Of a stretch of 64,000 nucleotides of DNA, positions 43,470-53,224 are shown piece by piece (within the stretch, counting starts at the first letter, position 1; each line of letters begins with the position of its first letter). The stretch comes from an uncultured Lachnospiraceae bacterium. Lineage in GTDB: Bacteria > Bacillota > Clostridia > Lachnospirales > Lachnospiraceae. The DNA lies in contig CADBFZ010000004.1 in NCBI GenBank assembly GCA_902794095.1, positions 124,001 to 188,000 on the forward strand, read 5' to 3'. Position numbers and translations under genes: made by a program. A model generated the notes under the pieces. It was not told where the DNA came from. It saw only the letters and a list, made by a program, of their open reading frames with translations, and made no database searches.

Positions 43470-46400
43470 ACCCACCAAGGAACAGGAAACAATCATAAAT
43501 GCCAGAAACACAAGCCTCCTTGTAAGTGCTGCCGCAGGAAGCGGTAAGACTGCGGTTCTTGTAGAAAGGATTGCATCCATCGTATGTGATGAGAAGAATC
43601 CGGTTGATATCGATCGCATTCTCGTCGTTACTTTCACTCAGGCAGCAGCTGCCGAGATGAAAGAAAGAGTATTAAAAAGGATCAATGAAAAACTCGAAGA
43701 AGATCCCGAGAATGAACATCTCCAGAGACAGGTAACTCTCGTACATCAGGCACCTATCACAACCATAGATTCATTCTGTCTTGATGTTGTAAGAAATCAT
43801 TTCCAGGAAGTGGGAATAGAACCTGATTTCAGAGTTGCAGATGAAGGAGAGACCAAGCTCATTAAGCAGGACGTTCTCGGTAAGATTCTTGAGAAAGCAT
43901 ACTCTGAAAAAAATCCTGCGTTCATCAGATGCGTTGAAGCCTTTTGCCCCGGTAATGATGATATGCAGCTGGAAGATCTTATCATGAGTATCTGCCGTAA
44001 TGCGGATTCTTATCCCTGGCCTATCGAATATCTTATGGATAGGAAAAACGATCATGCCATATCTTCCGCAGATGACCTTATGTCTTCCAAACTTAAAGAT
44101 GTAATCTTCGATGCTTCTTACGGATATGTCCAAAATGCTATATCCTCCATCGACTCTGCCATAAGAATGTGTGAGGATGTGGAACTTCTTGCTCCTTACG
44201 TGGAGAGTTTTGAAATAGACAAGGAGTATTTTGGCAGACTTCTTGATGCCATAGATTCCAATGATCTTGATCTTCTCTATGAAGTTGCTAACGAAGAAAA
44301 TACAAAACTGACAATCAAGTCATTTAAAGCAAAAAATGATGAAGAAAAAGAGATAAGAGAAAGCATCGGAGGCCCTGCAAGAAAACTCAGAGATGCAGCC
44401 TGGGCTATGATCGGTAATATGACCAAGAGGTATTTTGCATTTCCTCTCGAAGAGCAGGTGCGTATGATATCCGAAAGCGGTAAGGACGTAAACGTACTTA
44501 TCGATCTTGCGATTTCTTTTTTCGAAGAATATGCAAAGGAGAAGAAGAAAAGACACACCATCGATTTCTCCGACATGTCCCATCTTGCACTTAATATACT
44601 GACCACTCATGAAGCGAAGGACGGAGAGATCGTTTATGAGCCCACGGATGCTGCCATAGAATACCGTGACAGATTTGTTGAGGTAATGACCGATGAGTAT
44701 CAGGATTCCAACCTCGTTCAGGAGATAATCCTTTCAGTAGTCTCTGCGGAGAGTATTGAAAGATACGACCGCTTTATGGTAGGCGATGTCAAACAGAGTA
44801 TTTACAGCTTCAGACAGGCACGCCCCGATCTGTTTATTGATAAGCAAAAAGAATACGATAAAGAACCGCCTCACATGGAAGTGGATCTGTCTGGTAACTT
44901 CAGAAGCCGCAGTGAAGTCATTGATTCCGTAAACCGAGTCTTTGAACGCATCATGCATGAGAAAAACGGCGGTGTTGAATATGACGAAACCCATAAGCTT
45001 ATCGCCAAAGCAAAATATCCCGAAGCAGATAATTGTAAGACTGAACTTCTTATCTACGACAACAAAATGATGGAAGGATCGTCTGCAGCTTCTACAGATA
45101 ATGATGATGCAGATTCGGATGAATCCGGCTCGGGCAGTGCTGCGGATTTCATGGACGATGCATCGGATAAGTGTGAACTTGAAGCGATGATCATAGCTTC
45201 AAAGATTCGCGAGCTGATGAAGTCTCAGAAAGTCTTTAACGGAAATATGGATAATCCCGAACTTAGGACTCTTTCCTATAAAGACATAGTTATTCTGAGA
45301 AGAAGCTTGAACAAGACTACCGAAACCTATCGCAAGGTTTTTGCCAGAATGGGTATACCTCTTTACGCCGAGGGTAAGAACGGATATTTCAAAGCATCCG
45401 AAGTAAGCCTCCTTCTGCAGTACCTTAGAGTGCTCAGTAATCCATTGGATGACATCCCTCTGTATGCCGTGATGCATTCTGTTTTCGGAGGATTCGATGA
45501 GAATGAGATTGCACTGATAAGAGCGGGCCATAAAGAAATGCCTCTCTATGAAAACCTCCTTCTTGTATCCGAAAGAAAGGGAGAAGATCCCTGCGAACTA
45601 AAAGAAGATTTACGAGAGAAGATTAATTCCTTCCTGGATAGTATCGACAGATACCGCAATATGAGCGGCTACCTGACGGTAAGAGAACTTCTTGAGAAAG
45701 TAACCCTTGATCATCACTATATGGAAATGGTGTCCGCACTTCCGGCAGGTCAGAGCAGAATCGGAAATGTGCAGATGCTACTTGTCATGGCATCCGGTTA
45801 TGAGAAATCCAGTTATCTGGGATTAAATGATTTCATCAGATATATCGACAACATGGAAAAGTTCGAGGTGGATGCCGGAGAAGTGGGATCTGCATCGGAA
45901 GAAGCTGATGTAGTCAGGCTTATGACGATCCATAAATCAAAGGGACTTGAATTTCCTGTTGTGTTCCTTGCAGGAATGGGCAAGGAATTTAATTTCATGG
46001 ATCTAAACAAGACACTCCTTATCGATAATAAACTCGGTATAGGATGCAAATATGTTGACACCGCTGCGAGGGTCAGCGTAAATACCCTAAGATACAATGC
46101 GGTAGCCGATAAGAAAAAGTGCGACATTGTTGCGGAAGAGATGAGGCTTTTATATGTTGCGATGACAAGAGCACGTGAAAAACTCATCATGATCGGCGGC
46201 ATGGCGGATGTGGAGAAGAAGCTTCCCGAATATCTGGAGTATCCTTCGGAATCATTATCCGCGGGTTCGTTCCAAACTGCGAAATCTTATTTTGATCTGG
46301 TGCTTCCGGTTATCGGATGCAAGGAAGTAAGAGATGTGATTGATATAGAGCTTCCCGCTGCGGATGATATTTACCTTGCGGAAAAGAATGCGCTGGAAGA

Positions 46401-47349
46401 AGAAGCAGCCGGATTTTCAGAATTTACTTCCGCAGAAGTAGGAGACTTAAGTCTTGCAGATAAAGAGTATCTCGGTCTGTTGGAGAAGAAATTCTCATAT
46501 GTATATCCTTACGGATATTTCGAGAACCTTTATACGAAGACCACTGTCAGCGAACTTAAGATGGCTGCCATGGCAGAAAGAGATGAAGGTGCATATAACC
46601 TGATGGAGCACGGTGAGGATGAAACCGCGGTTCCGGTTTTTGCAGGCGGAAATACCGGTAGCATTTACGATGACGCAGATGAAACAGAAACGCCGGCGCC
46701 GGCAGAATCACCTGATAAGGCAGCAGGCGTATCACCCAAGTTCATCATCACAGGTACCGAACGCGGTAATGCATATCACAGATGCATGCAGCTTCTTTCA
46801 TGGGACCGAATACTCGGACCTGTCATCGGAACAGTTCCTGCATCTTACGCAGAGTATACGAAAGCATTATCGGGTAAAGAATCCGAGGTTAAAAAATCCA
46901 TCGAAAGCTTTTGGTCAGAAGAACTCACCGCGGGACATATCTCCGAGAAGACCCATGCAGCAGTTGCTCCCTATAAGATCCTTACGTTCTTAAGATCGGA
47001 GCTTTCATACAGAATGTGGAGAGCGGAAACCTCAGGACTTCTTAAGAGAGAGCAGCCTTTCGTATACGGAATTCCCGCATCAAGACTTCTTGATCCGGAG
47101 CATAGAAACACAGGCTCCGAAGTGCTCGATAAAGAGATACTTATGATCCAGGGTATCATCGACGCATATTTTATAGAGGACGGTAAGATCATGCTTCTGG
47201 ATTACAAGACCGATGCCGTTACTGCCATGGATGAACTCTGGAAGAGATACGAGACTCAGATGGATTATTACAAAGAGGCGCTGGAGTCTCTGGAGCATCT
47301 TCAGGTTGCCGAAAGATTCCTGTATTCTTTTAAACTCGGAACTTGTTGA
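43459..47349 (+). CDS. addA: ATP-dependent helicase/nuclease subunit A
   Basis: A 1,296-residue UvrD-like helicase-nuclease. Walker A SAAAGSGKTAVLVERI, motif II MTDEYQDSN, VGDVKQSIYSFRQARPDLF, RLMTIHKSKGLEFPVVFLAG and LLYVAMTRAREKLI are typical helicase motifs; the C-terminal nuclease has MLLDYKTDAV. The start at 43459 (MAFKPTKEQETII) lies 8 bp after AGGAGG; an ATG 6 bp upstream is too close to it. A Ser/Asp/Glu-rich linker occurs at about 540-570. With addB it forms one enzyme. Confidence 0.97.
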   Translation: MAFKPTKEQETIINARNTSLLVSAAAGSGKTAVLVERIASIVCDEKNPVDIDRILVVTFTQAAAAEMKERVLKRINEKLEEDPENEHLQRQVTLVHQAPITTIDSFCLDVVRNHFQEVGIEPDFRVADEGETKLIKQDVLGKILEKAYSEKNPAFIRCVEAFCPGNDDMQLEDLIMSICRNADSYPWPIEYLMDRKNDHAISSADDLMSSKLKDVIFDASYGYVQNAISSIDSAIRMCEDVELLAPYVESFEIDKEYFGRLLDAIDSNDLDLLYEVANEENTKLTIKSFKAKNDEEKEIRESIGGPARKLRDAAWAMIGNMTKRYFAFPLEEQVRMISESGKDVNVLIDLAISFFEEYAKEKKKRHTIDFSDMSHLALNILTTHEAKDGEIVYEPTDAAIEYRDRFVEVMTDEYQDSNLVQEIILSVVSAESIERYDRFMVGDVKQSIYSFRQARPDLFIDKQKEYDKEPPHMEVDLSGNFRSRSEVIDSVNRVFERIMHEKNGGVEYDETHKLIAKAKYPEADNCKTELLIYDNKMMEGSSAASTDNDDADSDESGSGSAADFMDDASDKCELEAMIIASKIRELMKSQKVFNGNMDNPELRTLSYKDIVILRRSLNKTTETYRKVFARMGIPLYAEGKNGYFKASEVSLLLQYLRVLSNPLDDIPLYAVMHSVFGGFDENEIALIRAGHKEMPLYENLLLVSERKGEDPCELKEDLREKINSFLDSIDRYRNMSGYLTVRELLEKVTLDHHYMEMVSALPAGQSRIGNVQMLLVMASGYEKSSYLGLNDFIRYIDNMEKFEVDAGEVGSASEEADVVRLMTIHKSKGLEFPVVFLAGMGKEFNFMDLNKTLLIDNKLGIGCKYVDTAARVSVNTLRYNAVADKKKCDIVAEEMRLLYVAMTRAREKLIMIGGMADVEKKLPEYLEYPSESLSAGSFQTAKSYFDLVLPVIGCKEVRDVIDIELPAADDIYLAEKNALEEEAAGFSEFTSAEVGDLSLADKEYLGLLEKKFSYVYPYGYFENLYTKTTVSELKMAAMAERDEGAYNLMEHGEDETAVPVFAGGNTGSIYDDADETETPAPAESPDKAAGVSPKFIITGTERGNAYHRCMQLLSWDRILGPVIGTVPASYAEYTKALSGKESEVKKSIESFWSEELTAGHISEKTHAAVAPYKILTFLRSELSYRMWRAETSGLLKREQPFVYGIPASRLLDPEHRNTGSEVLDKEILMIQGIIDAYFIEDGKIMLLDYKTDAVTAMDELWKRYETQMDYYKEALESLEHLQVAERFLYSFKLGTC

Positions 47350-47378
47350 TTGCGTTAATCATCCGATTTGGGTAAAAT
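47350..47378 (+). promoter_or_regulatory. Promoter of the GLUG-lipoprotein operon
   Basis: -35 TTGCGT (47350-47355), 17-bp spacer, -10 TAAAAT (47373-47378), directly after the addA stop. A leader of about 40 nt carries TTAGGAGG. Confidence 0.6.
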
Positions 47379-47423
47379 TCAAAAGGGGGGGAAGAATAGC
47401 GTTTCTTTTATTAGGAGGATCTT

Positions 47424-48932
47424 ATGAAAAAGAGTTTCTATGCAATTCTTACCCTGGTATTTCTTCTTATTTTCACAGGATGCAGTACTGCGCGTGAGCC
47501 TGCTGCAGATGACACGGACACCGAGGTGACGGAATCTGAATCCGATGATTCCCGCGATGATGAAGACGATGAATCTGAAGATGATGAGGATGTTCTCAAG
47601 AGCTGCAGCCTTAAATTGTATAATTCATCAAAACCCGAAACTGTTGAAGTTATCTTTTCCGGTTATTGCGAAGGTGACATAGCTAAACGCGTAGATATGG
47701 AAGATATCTACGATTTTGATTATTTCAGCAGCAGTGTGGTCGGGCTTGTCGGATCTCCGATAGAGGTTACCTTTGATAATGTAAAGGATGCTCAACTGAG
47801 TTTTGTTTACGATCCCGATGAGCTCAGAGGAATGCCGGAAACCAACTTCCTGCCGATGTATCATTCCTCAAACAATACCACTTTTCCTTTTCAGCCTATT
47901 GATGACGTTGAAGTGGATTCAGTAAATCATACAGTTACGATTCCTGCCAAGAAAGATGGAATATACCTTCTTGTAGATGTGTATCAGTGGTTTACAGCAT
48001 GGGGCGTCGATGCGTCCGAATATGCGTATGATATCGATATGTCAAATTCGGAATCCGACTGGGAGAGAAGCACCGATACCGGAAGCATTATGGAACTGGC
48101 CGACAAACAGTGGGCTTATGATAACGCTCCGGAATTCCATGTATCTAATGCCGAGGAACTTGCGTCCGTTGTCTATTATGTAAATGCGTTCAGCGACGGA
48201 AGCGAGACTTATTCCATATACATAGAAGATGATATAGACCTTGAAGGCTATGACTGGAAGCCTATCGGTTGGACCGATATGGGAAATAATCATTGCTTCA
48301 GAGGACTTGTGGACGGAAAAGGTCATACCATAAACGGAATGCGTATCGTAGAACAAAAAGCTCAGGCCGGTTTTATCGGATACGGATTATTCGTTGAAAT
48401 GAAGGATATCAGCTTCACCGATGCTTTAGTTTACTCCGAAAGAAGTGCCGGAATTGCCGGCGGTGAGATATATGGGACAACCACTTGGATAGGCGTTAAT
48501 GTTCAAGGAGAAGTAGATTCAAGAAACGATGAATGCGGAGCCATCATAGCAATGGCATCCGGAGAATCATTCATAGATTGCAGTGCTGATGTCAAAAAGG
48601 ACGGAGAGAGATACAACTATTTCACTTACGATGAAATGCTCAAATCAACCATGAAGGTTGTCGAGACATTTACCCTCACATTAAATGATGATTATTCGAT
48701 CTCTCGAGATGATTTCGAAGGTTTCAGTAGTTTGCAGTGGCATATTGAACTTGACGGAGTGCAGATTCTCGAAAGAGGTGCCGATGATCCTTTTACCGGA
48801 GCACCCGAACTTACTCTGGATCCCGACCTTCAGTGGTTCAAGGGAAAAGAAGGAGTTCATACGATATATCTCCAGGCGTATCAGAACGGAGCTTATGTAA
48901 GAGTAAGCAATATCATTACATATGAGCTATAG
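47424..48932 (+). CDS. Acidic lipoprotein with GLUG-like repeats
   Basis: A 502-residue lipoprotein. Signal MKKSFYAILTLVFLLIFTGC with lipobox FTGC, then a dense Asp/Glu/Ser stalk (about 28-60). Residues about 215-375 contain FHVSNAEELASVVYYVN, IYIEDDIDLEGYDWKPIG, FRGLVDGKGHTINGM, AGFIGYGLFVEMKDISF and SAGIAGGEIYGTTTWIGVNV. This is the layout of GLUG and Listeria-Bacteroides-type beta-helical repeats, related in style to the giant pilin at 1-3804. An Ig-like C-terminus ends at 502. The stop overlaps the next start. Probably a surface-binding protein. Confidence 0.82.
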   Translation: MKKSFYAILTLVFLLIFTGCSTAREPAADDTDTEVTESESDDSRDDEDDESEDDEDVLKSCSLKLYNSSKPETVEVIFSGYCEGDIAKRVDMEDIYDFDYFSSSVVGLVGSPIEVTFDNVKDAQLSFVYDPDELRGMPETNFLPMYHSSNNTTFPFQPIDDVEVDSVNHTVTIPAKKDGIYLLVDVYQWFTAWGVDASEYAYDIDMSNSESDWERSTDTGSIMELADKQWAYDNAPEFHVSNAEELASVVYYVNAFSDGSETYSIYIEDDIDLEGYDWKPIGWTDMGNNHCFRGLVDGKGHTINGMRIVEQKAQAGFIGYGLFVEMKDISFTDALVYSERSAGIAGGEIYGTTTWIGVNVQGEVDSRNDECGAIIAMASGESFIDCSADVKKDGERYNYFTYDEMLKSTMKVVETFTLTLNDDYSISRDDFEGFSSLQWHIELDGVQILERGADDPFTGAPELTLDPDLQWFKGKEGVHTIYLQAYQNGAYVRVSNIITYEL

Positions 48933-50025
48933 AAGGAAAAGAAACAAATTTTTGGTATTCGCAGGCAGGTTTTTTCTGTGGGTTTTTGTCACCCTGCTCA
49001 TAGGAATCTTTGGCCTGTATTCGATGCTGTTTTTAATCAATAGAGGTCCCTCGGAACATGTCAGGGACCTCTTTGTAGTTTCCGTGATGGAATCCAGTGC
49101 CGGAGGAATACTCGCCGAGATGTTTCTGAGTGACGAAGAGATTGCTAAGATCATGTCCCAAAATCGTGTCGAAGAAACCGCAGAAATTACCGACGCATCC
49201 CTCATAAATATACCTCAAAATTCTAATGACATATCGTCAACAAGTGCAGAAACCGCGGATTTATCAGGGGTTCAGGGCACAGGCGAAGAGCAGCCCGAAT
49301 TCTTTTACGACGATCCGGACGGAGACGGAATCGAGCTTCATGAGGTTCACGGAACGACCTATTCGGGCATGATGATGATCGTTTATGACCCCTCCAGAGT
49401 AGTCGTTTCTGCCATTCCTCAGTTCTCTCACGGATACCACGGATGGACCCTCGAGCAGCACATCGAAAATAACGGTGCGGTTGCCGGAATAAACGGCGGC
49501 AAGTACGAAGACAATAACGGACTTGGTGCAGGAGCATGGCCTGAGGGGATCGTAATATCGGGCGGAGAACTCAGATGCGGAAATGACGGCGGAACCTACG
49601 GCGTCTACGGATTTGATGAAAACAATGTCCTGATAGTCGGTAAGATGACAGCCGCAAGGGCTATGGACATGGGGATAAGGGATGCTCTTACTTTCGGTCC
49701 TGCTTTAATAGTAAACGGAAATCCCGCAACACTTGCCGGTGCCGGCGGCGGACTCAATCCCAGAACGGCGATCGGTCAGCGTGCGGACGGAGCGGTTCTT
49801 TTACTTGTCATCGAAGGAAGAAAGACTTCTTCACTCGGAGCTTCGATGGCAGATCTAATAGATATATTTGTTGAATACGGCGCGGTTAACGCAGCCAATC
49901 TCGACGGCGGAATGTCGTCTTCCATGTTTTATAACGGAGAACAGATAGTTGATAACTGTACGGTGCGCGATACCAGACGTATCCCCACCGCTTTTGTAGT
50001 GCTTCCTTTGGAGCAGGATAATTAA
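48922..50025 (+). CDS. Phosphodiester glycosidase (NAGPA/DUF2233) family protein, membrane-anchored
   Basis: A 367-residue protein with one N-terminal transmembrane helix (about 10-35) and an extracytoplasmic catalytic domain (about 150-365). Family marks: MMIVYDPSRVVVS, NGAVAGINGGKYEDNNG, AWPEGIVISGGEL, LTFGPALIVNG, NPRTAIGQRADGAVLLLVIEGR and NAANLDGGMSSSMFYNGE. These match NAGPA-type enzymes that cleave GlcNAc phosphodiesters, and spore/cell-wall glycosidases. It overlaps the preceding gene by 11 bp and shares TAATG with the next. In Gram-positives a role in wall or teichoic-acid glycan editing is likely but unproven. Confidence 0.9.
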   Translation: MSYRRKRNKFLVFAGRFFLWVFVTLLIGIFGLYSMLFLINRGPSEHVRDLFVVSVMESSAGGILAEMFLSDEEIAKIMSQNRVEETAEITDASLINIPQNSNDISSTSAETADLSGVQGTGEEQPEFFYDDPDGDGIELHEVHGTTYSGMMMIVYDPSRVVVSAIPQFSHGYHGWTLEQHIENNGAVAGINGGKYEDNNGLGAGAWPEGIVISGGELRCGNDGGTYGVYGFDENNVLIVGKMTAARAMDMGIRDALTFGPALIVNGNPATLAGAGGGLNPRTAIGQRADGAVLLLVIEGRKTSSLGASMADLIDIFVEYGAVNAANLDGGMSSSMFYNGEQIVDNCTVRDTRRIPTAFVVLPLEQDN

Positions 50026-51158
50026 TGAGCAGTGAACCTGTCGAAGAATTAAAAGAAGACGCAAAGCCTAAGCGTAGCAAGGGTGCAAGGCTCTACAGGA
50101 TCTTTCTTTTATCATGGATCCTGTGCCTTCTTGTTGTGCTTTCTGCCGGTTTAAGCAGGTTCTATGATTTTCTCGAAGGATACGAAACTGCATACAGAGC
50201 ATCACTTCCGGAGAGCGTTGCGGCCGAACTTCTCGATATGTTCAGAACTCAGGATACGGGTTCTTTGTATGACATCGCAACGGAAAAGCCTATGCACGGC
50301 GAGTTTGAAACCAGGGAAGATGTTCTTATATATCTGAGGACCAATCTTCAAAACGGAGAGATAGTGCTTGAACCCGTTAGAAACGAGAGCACTGCGGACC
50401 ATAACGTATTCCTCATCAATTCAGGTGATGTCACCGTTGCCAGGGCCGAGTATGTAAGGGAGCCCGTGGCGGACGTTCTCGATATCCCAAAGTGGGACCT
50501 TACTTCGCTATCTTTGTACGCCGATGAACCCGGGTCTATTCATATATCCGCACCCGAGAATGTAAAGCTGGTCATAAACGGGATCGAATATTCCGGAACC
50601 GGTGCGGATGGCGGAGAACCCGCCGCCCAGAGGATTGTCGGTGAATACGAAGATCTTCCCGACATGAAGGAATATGACATCGATGGCTTCTATTATCTTC
50701 CCGATGTGGCAGCGGTTTCCGAAGATGGGACGGCTGTTCCCGTTCTTTGTGATATGAATGCCTATACATATTTTGTGGATTACCCCAGGGACTGCGAGTA
50801 CCGCGAGGAAGTTGAAGCTATCGCCAAAGAAGCCGTGGGAGCGTACGCAAATTTTGTATCCGGCGATCTGTCCCAGGCTGAGCTTAAGAAGTATTTTACG
50901 GAGGATAACATCTTCCTTTATTACATGTCACATGCGGAACTCAAGTGGTTTACCAGGCACCTTGCATCCGAGATTCACAGCGCGGAGGTCAAGGATTTCA
51001 TCGCATACTCCGATGATGTCTGCTATTGCGAGGTTATTGTCGAGCAGTATCTGACCATGGAATGGGGACCCAGAGAGCCGGAAGTTATCACCACCGACGG
51101 TAAGTTTTATTTTGTAAAACAGAACGGTGAATGGAAGGTCCTGGGCATTGAATTTTAA
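50025..51158 (+). CDS. Single-pass membrane protein, hypothetical
   Basis: A 377-residue type II membrane protein: a charged 25-residue cytoplasmic start, one helix (about 28-48), then about 325 extracytoplasmic residues with no recognised domain in the middle. The last 100 residues (FVSGDLSQAELKKYFTEDNIFLYYM, VKDFIAYSDDVCYCEVIVEQYLTMEWG, GKFYFVKQNGEWKVLGIEF) look like an NTF2/SnoaL-like fold. Co-transcribed with the NAGPA gene, so it likely acts in the same wall process. Confidence 0.8.
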   Translation: MSSEPVEELKEDAKPKRSKGARLYRIFLLSWILCLLVVLSAGLSRFYDFLEGYETAYRASLPESVAAELLDMFRTQDTGSLYDIATEKPMHGEFETREDVLIYLRTNLQNGEIVLEPVRNESTADHNVFLINSGDVTVARAEYVREPVADVLDIPKWDLTSLSLYADEPGSIHISAPENVKLVINGIEYSGTGADGGEPAAQRIVGEYEDLPDMKEYDIDGFYYLPDVAAVSEDGTAVPVLCDMNAYTYFVDYPRDCEYREEVEAIAKEAVGAYANFVSGDLSQAELKKYFTEDNIFLYYMSHAELKWFTRHLASEIHSAEVKDFIAYSDDVCYCEVIVEQYLTMEWGPREPEVITTDGKFYFVKQNGEWKVLGIEF

Positions 51159-51179
51159 TAGAGTTTCCTATATCGCAAT

Positions 51180-51237
51180 TTGTGCAATTTGAGTGGCACA
51201 ATTTGGTTATCTTTTTCCGAAAGGAATGTGATAAAAT
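51180..51237 (+). promoter_or_regulatory. Promoter region of the isomerase-family gene with TTGTGC-N10-GCACAA
   Basis: -10 TAAAAT at 51232-51237; the -35 is unclear. TTGTGC (51180-51185) and GCACAA (51196-51201) form an inverted repeat upstream. The leader can fold TCCCC with GGGGA (51251-51270) and carries AGGAGG flanked by GTAC arms. Confidence 0.45.
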
Positions 51238-51291
51238 CGTTTTCGTAGGTCCCCATTTTGTAAGGGGAAGAAAGTGTACAGGAGGTACAAT

Positions 51292-52773
51292 ATGATTAAT
51301 GTTCCCAAAGTTCGAGTAGGAATTGTGGCTGTAAGCCGCGACTGCTTCCCCGAGTCACTTGCAGTTAACCGTCGCAAGGCGCTTGTAGAGGCATATACCA
51401 AGAAATATGATGCAGCAGACATTTACGAATGCCCTATCTGCATCGTTGAGAGCGAGATCGACATGGTTAACGCTCTTGAAGACGTTAAGAAGGCAGGATG
51501 TGAGGCTCTTTGCGTATACCTCGGAAACTTCGGTCCCGAGATTTCTGAGACTCTCCTTGCTAAGCACTTCGACGGACCTAAGATGTTCTGCGCTGCAGCT
51601 GAAGAGAGCCAGGGCGACCTTCAGGACGGCAGAGGAGATGCTTACTGCGGAATGCTCAATGCAAGCTATAACCTCCACCTTAGAAACGTTAAGGCTTATA
51701 TTCCCGAGTATCCTGTCGGCGACGCTGAAGATTGCGCTGACATGATCCACGATTTCCTTCCCATCGCAAATGCAGTTTATGCTCTTAATAACCTTAAGAT
51801 CATTTCTTTCGGTCCCAGACCTCACAACTTCCTTGCTTGTAACGCTCCTATCCAGCAGCTTTACAACATGGGCGTAGAGATCCAGGAGAATTCAGAGCTT
51901 GACCTTTTCGAGAGCTTCGTAAAGCACGAGGGAGACGAGAGAATCCCTGCTAAGGTTAAGGAAATGGCTGACGAGCTCGGCGCAGGTAACAAGAAGCCCG
52001 AGATTCTCGAGAAGCTTGCTCAGTATGAGCTTACTCTCCTTGACTGGATCGAGGCTAACAGAGGATACAGAAAGTATGTTGCCATCGCAGGAAAGTGCTG
52101 GCCTGCATTCCAGACCATGTTCAAGTTCGTTCCCTGCTATGTAAACAGCCGTCTTACCGGAATGGGAATTCCCGTATCTTGTGAGGTTGATATCTACGGA
52201 TGTCTCTCCGAGTTCATCGGACAGATCGTCAGCGGCGATATCGTTACCCTTCTCGATATCAACAATTCCGTTCCCAAGGATATGTACAACGAGTCCATCA
52301 AGGGCAAGTTCGATTATTCGCTTACCGATACCTTCATGGGCTTCCACTGCGGAAATACCTGCACCAAGAAGCTTTGCAGCAACTATGAGATGAAGTATCA
52401 GAAGATCATGGCCAGAGCACTTCCTGTTGAGGTTACCAACGGAACTCTCGAAGGAGACATCGCTCCCGGCGACATCACCTTCTACAGACTTCAGTCCACT
52501 TCTGACGGCAAGCTTAAGGCTTACGTTGCAGAGGGAGAAGTTCTTCCCGTTGCTACCAAGTCCTTCGGCGGAATCGGTGTATTCGCTATCAAGGAGATGG
52601 GACGTTTCTATCGCCACGTGCTTATCGAGAACAACTTCCCTCATCACGGAGCTGTTACATTCGCACACAACGGAAAGGCTCTCTACGAGGTATTCAAGTA
52701 TCTCGGAGTTGAGGCTCTCGGATATAATCAGCCCGCATCACTTCCTTATCCCACCGAGAATCCTTTCAAGTAA
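51292..52773 (+). CDS. L-fucose/L-arabinose isomerase family protein
   Basis: A 493-residue cytoplasmic protein with the fold and layout of the fucose/arabinose isomerase superfamily: VRVGIVAVSRDCFPESL, the mid-domain GFG-type contact, KCWPAFQ and the C-terminal metal-side region NTLC-like (FHCGNTCTKKLCSNYEMKYQKIM). The start at 51292 follows AGGAGG. Codon use is as strongly biased as in eno and the GGGtGRT gene, so it is likely abundant. No fuculokinase, aldolase or transporter is adjacent, so the true substrate is uncertain. Confidence 0.85.
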   Translation: MINVPKVRVGIVAVSRDCFPESLAVNRRKALVEAYTKKYDAADIYECPICIVESEIDMVNALEDVKKAGCEALCVYLGNFGPEISETLLAKHFDGPKMFCAAAEESQGDLQDGRGDAYCGMLNASYNLHLRNVKAYIPEYPVGDAEDCADMIHDFLPIANAVYALNNLKIISFGPRPHNFLACNAPIQQLYNMGVEIQENSELDLFESFVKHEGDERIPAKVKEMADELGAGNKKPEILEKLAQYELTLLDWIEANRGYRKYVAIAGKCWPAFQTMFKFVPCYVNSRLTGMGIPVSCEVDIYGCLSEFIGQIVSGDIVTLLDINNSVPKDMYNESIKGKFDYSLTDTFMGFHCGNTCTKKLCSNYEMKYQKIMARALPVEVTNGTLEGDIAPGDITFYRLQSTSDGKLKAYVAEGEVLPVATKSFGGIGVFAIKEMGRFYRHVLIENNFPHHGAVTFAHNGKALYEVFKYLGVEALGYNQPASLPYPTENPFK

Positions 52774-52791
52774 TCTTTAATGATTAATTTG

Positions 52792-52828
52792 AACTGCCCG
52801 AGCCAAACGACTCGGGCAGTTTTTTTAG
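52792..52828 (+). terminator. Terminator after the isomerase-family gene
   Basis: AACTGCCCGAG pairs with CTCGGGCAGTT across a CCAAACGA loop, followed by eight T. The ribosome site of the next gene (AGGAGA) starts right at the end of the T tract, so expression of that gene needs read-through or its own initiation. Confidence 0.88.
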
Positions 52829-52836
52829 GAGATAAC

Positions 52837-53085
52837 ATGAATCATTTTTCTTATAAACCTTCCGGTGTTTGTTCCCAGAAGATCGATTTCGACATCGACG
52901 AAGAGAACAAGCTTCACAATGTAGTTTTCACCGGAGGCTGCAACGGCAATCTTAAAGCAATCGGAAGATTGGTCGAAGGCAAAGACGCTTCTGAGATCGC
53001 AACGATCCTTAAGGGAAACATCTGCGGAGTCAGAGGAACATCCTGCGCCGACCAGTTCTCCAAAGCAATCGAATCAGTAATGTAA
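52837..53085 (+). CDS. TSCPD domain protein (TIGR03905 type)
   Basis: An 82-residue protein. The TSCPD domain is the C-terminal domain of NrdJ-type ribonucleotide reductases, here free-standing. Marks: FSYKPSGVCSQKIDFDID, VVFTGGCNGNLKAIGRLVEG and the closing GVRGTSCADQFSKAI with the T-S-C-A/P-D motif; three Cys could bind a metal. ATG 52837 has AGGAGAT upstream; an in-frame start at 52780 lies before the terminator. Function of free-standing forms is unknown. Confidence 0.9.
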   Translation: MNHFSYKPSGVCSQKIDFDIDEENKLHNVVFTGGCNGNLKAIGRLVEGKDASEIATILKGNICGVRGTSCADQFSKAIESVM

Positions 53086-53086
53086 T

Positions 53087-53120
53087 GTGACAAGGGGTCA
53101 GGCCCCTTGTCACTTTTTTA
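53087..53120 (+). terminator. Hairpin terminator (dispersed repeat family, copy 3)
   Basis: GTGACAAGGGG pairs with CCCCTTGTCAC around a TCAGG loop (53087-53113), then six T. Confidence 0.88.
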
Positions 53121-53224
53121 TAGCGTAAGATAAGGCTGTTATGGTAACATATATCCATAGTTCACTGCCCGCGAGTGATGCAGGCACCTCGGGCGGATAA
53201 TCAACCTGCAACAGGGGGAGCAAT

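Noticed and set aside
51180..51201. Rex-type redox operator before the isomerase-like gene
   Set aside because: The arms are TTGTGC/GCACAA with a 10-bp spacer, while Rex needs TTGTGA-N6-TCACAA; kept only as a weak unnamed inverted repeat.
51892..52668. 258-residue minus-strand ORF inside the isomerase-like gene
   Set aside because: Long only because the coding strand has very biased codons that avoid stops in antisense.
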